DNA of 9,608 nt from the NCBI GenBank assembly GCA_003520965.1, contig DOTU01000048.1, forward strand, positions 996 to 10,603, written 5' to 3'. Below, piece after piece: positions 1-6,096 of this stretch (its first letter is position 1; each line of letters opens with the position of its first letter). Both the position numbers and the translations under genes were made by a program. Under the pieces are notes generated by a model that searched no databases, had not been told where the DNA came from, and saw nothing but the letters and a program-made list of their open reading frames with translations. Source of the DNA: Candidatus Zixiibacteriota bacterium (lineage in GTDB: Bacteria; Zixibacteria; MSB-5A5; UBA10806).

Positions 1-165
1 TTGATTACCTCCAAGAAAACCAATTCAGAAGACAAGGTTCCCATACTGGGCGATATTCCGATTATAGGTTACTTTTTTAAGAGGACGCAGAAGTTGGAGC
101 AAAGAAGCGAGTTGGTGATATTTCTAACTCCCAGGATAACCAAATCTGAAATAAGTGAACGTTAA
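1..165 (+). CDS. mshL: Secretin C-terminal fragment (MshL/PilQ/GspD family), 5' end outside the window
   Basis: Frame 1 is open from the first base to a TAA at 163-165 and encodes the last 54 residues of an outer-membrane secretin, the gated ring through which pili or type II substrates leave the cell. The segment VPILGDIPIIGYFF followed about 14 residues later by ELVIFLTPRI is the characteristic end of the secretin domain (family pattern VPxLGDIPxxGxLF ... ELxIxxTPxI). The gene is cut by the window edge, so its N-terminal and periplasmic domains cannot be judged. The mshL assignment, rather than pilQ or gspD, rests on the following genes (TPR protein, GspE-like ATPase, GspF-like platform) having MSHA-operon order. 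The family call is very firm; the subfamily is tentative. Confidence 0.88.
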   Translation: MITSKKTNSEDKVPILGDIPIIGYFFKRTQKLEQRSELVIFLTPRITKSEISER

Positions 166-166
166 A

Positions 167-280
167 ATGAAATTGATCATACATTCGCCTGAACGGGTAA
201 GCTCCCATTCGTTCGTTGATCTCCGAAATGCAGTTCCCTGTAAATCAAGTCCAACCTCAACCACGGAGAAGCATACTTGA
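167..280 (+). CDS. Possible 37-residue small ORF between secretin and TPR gene (doubtful)
   Basis: An ATG one base after the secretin stop opens a 37-codon frame ending in TGA at 278-280. That stop overlaps the TTG start of the next gene as TTGA, the arrangement expected for translational coupling. The peptide starts MKLIIHSPERV, is polar, and has no signal sequence, membrane segment or recognisable domain. No Shine-Dalgarno-like sequence precedes the ATG (upstream is gtgaacgttaaa). The frame may be chance coding in a 111-base spacer, or a leader whose translation carries ribosomes to the TTG start. I do not recognise it and consider non-coding spacer at least as likely. Confidence 0.2.
   Translation: MKLIIHSPERVSSHSFVDLRNAVPCKSSPTSTTEKHT
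265..268 (+). promoter_or_regulatory. Ribosome binding site deciding a TTG start
   Basis: GGAG at 265-268 lies 8 bases before the TTG at 277-279. The same frame is closed upstream by TAA at 241-243 and has no ATG or GTG between that stop and the TM-encoding part, so this site plus TTG is the best-supported start for the MshN-like gene. Confidence 0.6.
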
Positions 281-1605
281 TTCGGAATACTAATACCATA
301 GCTGAGGTTGAAAGCGAGCAGGTTGAAAGTGCTCCCGTACCAACGCCGGCGCAAGCAAACCCAAAGAAAAAAAGAAACCTCTTTTTCCTTCTAGGTATCG
401 TGGTTTTACTTATCGGCTTGGGAGCCGGATATTTCTTCGTTATAAGACCAAGTTCCGAGACTCCGTCCAAGCCAACACCTCGCCCGGCTATTGCCAGGGT
501 AAAGCCAACCAAACTAATTCCTGAAACACAGAAAGCTCAGGCTCAGCCAGTAGATTCAACCAATGCTGGTATAAATATGACAGTAGTGGAACAAGGGCAA
601 AAAGATTCAACCATAGCTCTTCAAAAAACCATTATCGAAAATAAGGTGGCTAAAGAAACTAAAAAAAACGAGGCTCAAAAAGGATATCAAAATAATGAAG
701 AGGCCAAAGAAACAAAAGAGGCCAAACTCGTAAACGATAAGAAAGAAAACAATAGTCCAGTTAAGGAAGAATCCGTTGTAGATATCCCTCGAAGGGTAAG
801 CCAGGAAGCCAAAGGAGTGATTGAATCCTCAATTCCATCCTTGGGTTTAAAAACAGAAAATGAATCGCCGACGACAGGAATCTGGGCAAAAAATGACTCA
901 CTCAAAAGGCAACAACCTATTGCCGAAAATACTCCTTCCAAAGAGCTGGCATCAGTGCCCGAATTGGATTCAAAAAGGGAGTATTTCCGGAAGGTATTGA
1001 AGGTTGCGGAAAAATCGGATTCCCGGGCGCAAGTATATTACGATAAAGCGGTCTCGTATCAACAGAAACGAAAACTCGATCAAGCAATCGCTTTTTATAA
1101 AAAGGCGTTGGTGTTTAATCCGGATCATCAACAGGCACGGATCAAATTAGCCTCGGTACTTATGCAAACCGGTAGATTTGAAGAATCGAGGGCTCTATTA
1201 GCTCCTCTATATGCTCAAAATCCACAAGATCAGCAGATACTCTTTAATCTGGGGCTGATTTCCTACAAGTTAGGACAATACCCGGATGCTCAGGACAAAA
1301 TACAGCAACTTCTGAACATAAATCCACTCCACCTCGAGGCCTACCTGCTACTGGCATCTATATATGAGGAAAAGGGAGAGATGAAAAAAGCCGTGGAATT
1401 TTACGGACAGGCTCACAGCATTGACATCAATGATCCTTCGGCAATTTATAACCTCGCTAGAACACTAGACCTCTCCGGCGACAAGGTTAAGGCCGTAAAG
1501 TACTATCAGTTGTACTTAACCGGTAATATTGAAAAGGATGATGAGTTGGAGTTGGCTGTGCGTAAACGATTGAATTTTCTGCTTTTACAATTAGGTGAAA
1601 AATGA
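277..1605 (+). CDS. mshN: MshN-like membrane-anchored TPR protein of a type IV pilus (MSHA-type) operon
   Basis: This 442-residue protein has a short cytoplasmic N-terminus, basic residues KKKR at about 30-33, and one membrane segment at about 34-56. A long Lys/Glu/Asn-rich, Pro-containing linker (about 57-245) of low complexity follows. The C-terminal domain has about five TPR motifs (251-282, 285-316, 319-350, 353-384, 387-418), each showing the usual small and aromatic residues and a NP-type turn (for example ALVFNPDHQQA). The topology implies a periplasmic TPR domain tethered to the inner membrane, as in MshN, which sits in the pilus trans-envelope complex. The start is TTG, backed by GGAG and by the lack of other starts. 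The gene overlaps the ATPase by four bases (ATGA). The linker is long and poorly constrained, so sequence homology may be visible only in the TPR part. Other possibilities are a general pilus or T2SS TPR pilotin-like protein; order favours MshN. Confidence 0.72.
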   Translation: MIRNTNTIAEVESEQVESAPVPTPAQANPKKKRNLFFLLGIVVLLIGLGAGYFFVIRPSSETPSKPTPRPAIARVKPTKLIPETQKAQAQPVDSTNAGINMTVVEQGQKDSTIALQKTIIENKVAKETKKNEAQKGYQNNEEAKETKEAKLVNDKKENNSPVKEESVVDIPRRVSQEAKGVIESSIPSLGLKTENESPTTGIWAKNDSLKRQQPIAENTPSKELASVPELDSKREYFRKVLKVAEKSDSRAQVYYDKAVSYQQKRKLDQAIAFYKKALVFNPDHQQARIKLASVLMQTGRFEESRALLAPLYAQNPQDQQILFNLGLISYKLGQYPDAQDKIQQLLNINPLHLEAYLLLASIYEEKGEMKKAVEFYGQAHSIDINDPSAIYNLARTLDLSGDKVKAVKYYQLYLTGNIEKDDELELAVRKRLNFLLLQLGEK

Positions 1606-3242
1606 ATCAGAGTTTAGGAGAAATGCTTATAGATACTGGCAGAATCACCAAAAGCCAGTATGAGTTAGCGAAAAGGGAAAAGAACCGAACCGGCGCCAAG
1701 TTTGGCGAAATATTGGAGCGATTAGGTTTCATTAACCATGAGGAAGTGTTGGAATTTGTTGGCCAGCAAACTGAAACTGGTTTTATAGATTTCTCCAAAG
1801 TGATAATAGATAGCGAAGCGGTTAAGCTTGTCCCCGAGGAAGTGGCAAGATCATGCAAACTGATACCGGTGGAGATAAATGATGGGACGCTCACCGTCGC
1901 CATGACAAATCCTAACGATATCAACGCCATCGACCGACTACGCAAGATTACAAAGCTAAACATCGAGCCAAAAATCGCGGACGAAGAGACGATTCTAAGT
2001 TACGTGGACGAATTTTATGGAATGGCGGTCTCGCCGGAGAAGGCGATCGAGGATAGCCTAAACCAGGCTTTGAGCTTAAAAGAGGTTGCGGAGGAGACCC
2101 CTCCTTTGATCAAGTTGGTGGATTCGTTGATTGCCTATGCACTGAAGGAAAGAACTACGGATATTCATCTCGAGGTGGATGAAAGCGTAGGGCGGGTACG
2201 TTATCGTATAGACGGCGTGCTTCAAACGGCCTTTATTTTGCCCAAAAAGATTTACCGCACCGTGGTTAGCAGAATCAAGATAATGTCCGATCTGGACATT
2301 ACCGAGACCAGGATTCCGCAGGATGGAAGTTTTCGTTTCAAAAACAACACCCAGGAAATCGATGTGCGCGTCTCCACCATGCCTATCTTCTATGGCGAAA
2401 GCGTGGTCATGCGACTTCTTACCAAACCCCGTTTCCTGATGAGTCTGCAGGACTTAGGTTACTGGGGAGATAATTATGAGAAACTCACAAAAATGGTTAA
2501 TAAGCCATACGGGATGGTTGTGATCACCGGACCAACGGGTTCTGGAAAATCGACTACCCTTTTTGCAGCATTAAAGACTTTGAATCTTCTGGAGAAGAAC
2601 CTGATCACTCTTGAGGACCCGGTGGAATATCAGATTCCCATGAGCAAACAGTCTCCTACTAATGAAAAGGCCGGATATACTTTTGCTAAAGGTCTTCGCT
2701 CCATCTTGAGGCACGATCCCGACATCATCCTACTGGGCGAGATGAGAGATGAGGAAACCGCGGAAATGGCGTTTCGAGCTTCCATGACCGGACACTTGGT
2801 CTTTACCACCTTGCATGCAAATTCCGCTTCTTCAGCGGTGACACGACTTCTGGATATGGACATTGAACCGTTTGTAATATCCACCTCCCTTCTGGCGGTG
2901 ATTGCTCAAAGATTAGCCCGAAGAATCTGCGGCAAATGCAAAGAGCCTTATACGCCAACTGAGGAGGAACTCAGCTTTTATCCTCAATTCAAGGAATTAA
3001 AAAACCCGGTCTTTCATCGGGGAAGAGGTTGTGAAAAATGCAAACATACCGGCTACCGAGCCAGGATAGGGATATACGAGGTGCTGGAAGTAAACGAAAC
3101 TGTCAATCAGCTAATTCTACAGAAAGCTTTACCAACAGAGATTGAAAGAGCGTCCAAAATGAAAACCATGCTAGAGGACGGAATTGAAAAAGTCATAGCT
3201 GGCGTGACAACTATAGAAGAGGTAAAGAGGGTGGTAGGCTAA
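1602..3242 (+). CDS. mshE: MshE/GspE/PilB-type assembly ATPase
   Basis: This 546-residue hexameric ATPase powers pilus or pseudopilus subunit assembly from the cytoplasmic face of the inner membrane. Residues 1-140 form the MshEN/T2SSE_N region, with two degenerate short motifs (SLGEMLIDTG at 4-13 and KFGEILERLG at 33-42). Residues about 170-290 are the N2 domain. The ATPase core has Walker A GPTGSGKST (310-318), the Asp box LITLEDPVEY (334-343), Walker B with ILLGEMRD (376-383) and the His box TGHLVFTTLHAN (396-407). A CX2C-X30-CX2C zinc motif (C443, C446, C477, C480) is typical of PilB/GspE and absent from PilT retraction motors. Length and catalytic residues are complete. It starts inside the TPR gene stop (ATGA) and its TAA overlaps the next ATG by one base, so all three genes should be co-translated. 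In related MshE proteins the N-terminal domain binds cyclic di-GMP; here the key arginines look replaced. Confidence 0.9.
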   Translation: MNQSLGEMLIDTGRITKSQYELAKREKNRTGAKFGEILERLGFINHEEVLEFVGQQTETGFIDFSKVIIDSEAVKLVPEEVARSCKLIPVEINDGTLTVAMTNPNDINAIDRLRKITKLNIEPKIADEETILSYVDEFYGMAVSPEKAIEDSLNQALSLKEVAEETPPLIKLVDSLIAYALKERTTDIHLEVDESVGRVRYRIDGVLQTAFILPKKIYRTVVSRIKIMSDLDITETRIPQDGSFRFKNNTQEIDVRVSTMPIFYGESVVMRLLTKPRFLMSLQDLGYWGDNYEKLTKMVNKPYGMVVITGPTGSGKSTTLFAALKTLNLLEKNLITLEDPVEYQIPMSKQSPTNEKAGYTFAKGLRSILRHDPDIILLGEMRDEETAEMAFRASMTGHLVFTTLHANSASSAVTRLLDMDIEPFVISTSLLAVIAQRLARRICGKCKEPYTPTEEELSFYPQFKELKNPVFHRGRGCEKCKHTGYRARIGIYEVLEVNETVNQLILQKALPTEIERASKMKTMLEDGIEKVIAGVTTIEEVKRVVG

Positions 3243-4438
3243 TGACTCAATATACTTATCAGGCAGTGGATGCCGGCAACAAGCGAATAAAAGGTACTCT
3301 CCCCGCCAGAACCTTAGAGGAGGCGGAAGTCCAAATTCGAGAGATGGGGTTTTATCCCATATCGGTGCAAGCCAAGGCGGGTGCTAAAGGTGGGGGCAGG
3401 GGAGCAAAAGTAACAAAGAAAGATATAATGTCTTTCACCATCCAATTGCATATGATGTTTGTCGCTGGGCTTCCTTTGCTTAAGGCTCTTCAAACCATTT
3501 CAGAACATGAGAAAAATCCTAAGTTCCGCGCAGTGATCGAAGACGTCTGTAAAAAAATCGAAACGACGGGAAGTTTCTCCGAGGCCATAGCCTCCCACCC
3601 GAAAGTGTTTCCCCCGTTTTACCTCGGAGCAGTAAAAGCAGGAGAATCCGGAGGTACCCTGACTGAGATTTTAGAGCAGTTGGCGGAGACCCTGGAGAAA
3701 CAGGATAAATTGCAGGCCGAGTTGCAACAAGCCCTAATGTATCCAATGTTGATTATGGTGGTGATGACTGCGGTGAGTTGCTTTTACGCTTTTTATCTAA
3801 TGCCAAAAATGATGGCTTTGGTTTTGGAAATGGGGGCGCCGCTCCCGATCTATACCAGAGTTGTATGGTTCGTCGTCAGCACCCTCAAAGGCAATGCTAT
3901 TCTCATAGGAGTTATGCTGGTTCTGGGCGTTATCGGCGTATTGATCTATCGAAGAACTGAAAGTGGCGCCTATACGATGAGTTATATGAAGCTTAGGTTC
4001 CCGCTTTTCGGTGCGATCATTCAGAAAGCAATTTTGATTAACTTCACACATTATCTGTCCCTGTTGCTTCAATCCGGTATGACCTTGTTGGCCTCGTTGG
4101 ATTTGATTAAAGGAACCATAGGCAATAAGAGCATTGTCGTCTCCATTGAGACCATGCAAGAGAGGATTCGACGAGGTGAAAATCTTGCCGATTCCATGAA
4201 AGGCCTGCCTTTCCCCGGCTTTATGGTCGTCATGATTGCCCTGGGAGAGCAAACCGGAGGCGTGGCGGGGCAGCTTGTTTTAATCACCAAGTTTTTTGAG
4301 AAGGACGTTGAGAGAACGACCAAAAAGATTCTGACCATTCTGGAGCCGTTGATTTTAGTGACTTTTGGAGGAATATCGGCGGTAATACTTCTTTCCACGT
4401 TCTTCCCGCTATATAACTCCATGGGCCAGATAAAATAA
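3242..4438 (+). CDS. mshG: MshG/GspF/PilC-type inner-membrane platform protein
   Basis: This 398-residue polytopic protein couples the assembly ATPase to subunit extraction at the inner membrane. It starts MTQYTYQAVD, the conserved opening of GspF/PilC proteins. Two T2SSF domains follow: the first at about 60-188 (with GLPLLKAL, and the family's PxFYLGAVKAGESGG-like signature at about 123-138), the second at about 265-390 (with SGMTLLASL, then MVVMIALGEQTG at 328-339). Membrane segments are visible at about 166-190, 206-236 and 363-390. The length is normal. The ATG shares one base with the ATPase stop (TAATG). It is the last gene of this operon in the window: the next gene points the other way, so pilin genes (mshA/B-like) either lie elsewhere or were separated. 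Confidence 0.9.
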   Translation: MTQYTYQAVDAGNKRIKGTLPARTLEEAEVQIREMGFYPISVQAKAGAKGGGRGAKVTKKDIMSFTIQLHMMFVAGLPLLKALQTISEHEKNPKFRAVIEDVCKKIETTGSFSEAIASHPKVFPPFYLGAVKAGESGGTLTEILEQLAETLEKQDKLQAELQQALMYPMLIMVVMTAVSCFYAFYLMPKMMALVLEMGAPLPIYTRVVWFVVSTLKGNAILIGVMLVLGVIGVLIYRRTESGAYTMSYMKLRFPLFGAIIQKAILINFTHYLSLLLQSGMTLLASLDLIKGTIGNKSIVVSIETMQERIRRGENLADSMKGLPFPGFMVVMIALGEQTGGVAGQLVLITKFFEKDVERTTKKILTILEPLILVTFGGISAVILLSTFFPLYNSMGQIK

Positions 4439-4503
4439 GGTTCGGTTTGACAGGTGCTGGAAAACTGAAAATGAGCAGTCGGGATTTTATGCGATATCGT
4501 TTA

Positions 4504-4526
4504 TATAGGTAAGCTATTTACCTATA
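4504..4526. repeat. Perfect 9-bp inverted repeat with 5-base loop
   Basis: TATAGGTAA, then a loop of five bases, then TTACCTATA: nine exact base pairs (ten with a G-U at the loop side). It lies 66 bases after the pilus operon stop. There is no T-run directly after it on either strand, so it is not a classical intrinsic terminator. An RNA-stabilising 3' hairpin or a protein-binding palindrome are equally possible. Confidence 0.55.
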
Positions 4527-4625
4527 CATTCAAATTGCCGATTGACATATATCTATTTATCAGGCTGCTATACGAAAATATTGTATTACTGCTTTAAGCG
4601 GATGCGGTGCTGTTCGACAATTTGG

Positions 4626-4671
4626 GATTCCCCAATTTGCCCGTAGGCGGTGGGGAATTCAGCCCATTTTT
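4626..4671 (+). terminator. Candidate intrinsic terminator after the pilus operon
   Basis: ATTCCCCA at 4627-4634 pairs exactly with TGGGGAAT at 4651-4658, extended by a G-U pair (4626/4659). Inside the loop a smaller GCC-CGTA-GGC hairpin is possible. A T5 run (4667-4671) follows the stem by seven bases, farther than in a textbook terminator. It is about 190 bases after the mshG stop. A competing short hairpin (TTGGG at 4622-4626 with CCCAA at 4631-4635) uses the same left arm. On the - strand no T-run follows the structure, so termination of the opposing operon by it is less clear. Confidence 0.35.
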
Positions 4672-4769
4672 GTTATACAGGTTATAGACTTACAACAGTA
4701 ACGCCGAAAACGCGACCCATTATTAATATGTGAGCTTCGAATTCGAGAGCCGATTGCGCTATGGATGAA

Positions 4770-6095
4770 TCATGGAATGGCGCTGGGTGTTACGGGTTTG
4801 GCCTCACCGCCGAATACGATACCTACCTCCTGCAGCATCTTGAACGGCGGTTCTCCACCCGCGAATATAAAGACATAATCATTGGGAATCTCGGTTACAT
4901 CATCCCCAATTTTCAGTACGGCAGTCTTCTCTTTAATTTCGAGAAGGTTGGAGTTAAAAATCGGACGAACCTTCTTCTCTTTTATCAATTCGTGAATCCG
5001 TTCTTCGTTTTTCTTCTTCACGCGCGCAAATTTGGTTTGACGATAAGAAATAGAAACCTGGTTGCCCTTCTGCCGTCCCAGGCCAATAGCCGCCTCGACC
5101 GCGCTATCGCCGCCGCCGACTATGAGCAGATCTTTGTGCTGATATGAATTGGCATCGATAAGCTGATAGAGCGATTTAGATAGATCTTCGCCTTTAACGC
5201 CTAATTTGCGGGGAGCGCCGCGCCGTCCCATAGCCAATACAATATTTGTGGCGCGATAGGCGGCATTAGGGGTAATAACTTCGAAAGTCTCACCTGATGG
5301 CACCACTTTATCAACTTTCTCGCAGCTGTGAATATTAAGCTGGTTCTGTCTGATAATCTCCTGCCAGATTTGGAGCAGAAACTCTTTAGAATATTCCTCT
5401 TTCTTTAGCCAACCATAAAATGGGATTTCAATCGGCTGGGTCATAACCAGTTTCTGACGGGGATATTGCAAAATAGTACCGCCGGGGTCCTGGCGGTCGA
5501 ATGTCAGGTAATTCAGTTTCTGCTTTTTGGCTGATAGCGAGGAGCTAAGGCCCGCAGGCCCGGCGCCGATTATGATGACATCGTATATCTCATTACTTCG
5601 GGAACGACGCGATCCATTGGCGATATGGGCCATGACCGTCTGCCCCTGTTCGATGGCATTCTTAATAAGCGACAATCCACCCAGTTCACCGGCGATATAT
5701 ATGCCTGGGACGTTTGTCTGGAAATTTTCATCTGTAATCGGGATATCGGCGCGCGTTTTAATGTCACCTAATCCCACTTTCAAGGCCCCGACCGGGCAAA
5801 CCTGTTCGCAGTAACCGTGACCGACACATCGTTGACCATTGATAATTGTGGCTCGTCCGAATACAATGCCAAGCACATCCTCCTCGGGGCAAGCCTCGAC
5901 ACAAGAGCCGCATCCGATACATAGCGCCATATCGATCAACGGATATTGGCCGCGCGGTTTATGCAAGCCTAATCCCACCGCTTCCTGACGGCGTTCTAAA
6001 TCTGTTTTCTGGCGCTTGCGAAACTTTATGTAGTATGGTGTTACTACTGCGATTACCAGGACACCGGTTATGATCCAGATTATCAACGATTCCAT
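4770..6095 (-). CDS. Membrane-anchored ferredoxin / FAD-NAD(P) oxidoreductase
   Basis: This 441-residue protein combines an N-terminal membrane anchor (about 3-24, then basic residues), a dicluster ferredoxin module and a thioredoxin-reductase-like flavoprotein. Cluster 1 has C59, C62, C65 and C69 (CIGCGSCVEACP). Cluster 2 has C90, H93, C96 and C100 (CVGHGYCEQVCP), with His where the second Cys normally sits. Residues 113-151 (with NVPGIYIAGELGG) resemble the FAD-binding element normally found at the C-terminal end of such reductases, yet here lie before the first Rossmann motif IIIGAGPAGL (174-183). A second motif LLIVGGGDSAVEAA (323-336) should bind NAD(P)H. There is no thioredoxin-reductase CxxC. 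The predicted job is electron transfer between NAD(P)H and FeS/membrane carriers. The start at 6095 was chosen because it lies one base after the barrel gene stop and gives a protein beginning with its membrane segment; the open frame runs up to 6185. The physiological partner is inferred only from operon context. Confidence 0.82.
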   Translation of the reverse strand: MESLIIWIITGVLVIAVVTPYYIKFRKRQKTDLERRQEAVGLGLHKPRGQYPLIDMALCIGCGSCVEACPEEDVLGIVFGRATIINGQRCVGHGYCEQVCPVGALKVGLGDIKTRADIPITDENFQTNVPGIYIAGELGGLSLIKNAIEQGQTVMAHIANGSRRSRSNEIYDVIIIGAGPAGLSSSLSAKKQKLNYLTFDRQDPGGTILQYPRQKLVMTQPIEIPFYGWLKKEEYSKEFLLQIWQEIIRQNQLNIHSCEKVDKVVPSGETFEVITPNAAYRATNIVLAMGRRGAPRKLGVKGEDLSKSLYQLIDANSYQHKDLLIVGGGDSAVEAAIGLGRQKGNQVSISYRQTKFARVKKKNEERIHELIKEKKVRPIFNSNLLEIKEKTAVLKIGDDVTEIPNDYVFIFAGGEPPFKMLQEVGIVFGGEAKPVTPSAIP

Positions 6096-6096
6096 A

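Larger units (their letters stand above)
4439..4769. other. Convergent intergenic spacer, 331 bases, no gene seen
   Basis: The stretch lies between the end of the + strand pilus operon and the end of the - strand electron-transfer operon. Stops interrupt all frames frequently and no RNA gene fold such as a tRNA cloverleaf was recognised. It contains a perfect AT-rich inverted repeat at 4504-4526 and a longer GC-containing hairpin at 4626-4659 followed by T5. As a spacer between convergent operons it would be expected to stop transcription from both sides. A TTGACA hexamer at 4542-4547 has no well-placed -10 partner. Confidence 0.7.

Noticed and set aside
1602..3242. PilT-type retraction ATPase
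   Set aside because: The full N-terminal domain and the tetracysteine zinc motif (C443, C446, C477, C480) mark an assembly ATPase.
4542..4574. A sigma-70 promoter from TTGACA (4542-4547) with TATACG (4569-4574)
   Set aside because: The spacing is 21 bases and the -10 match is only four of six. It would also transcribe into the antisense of the oxidoreductase, so it is probably chance.
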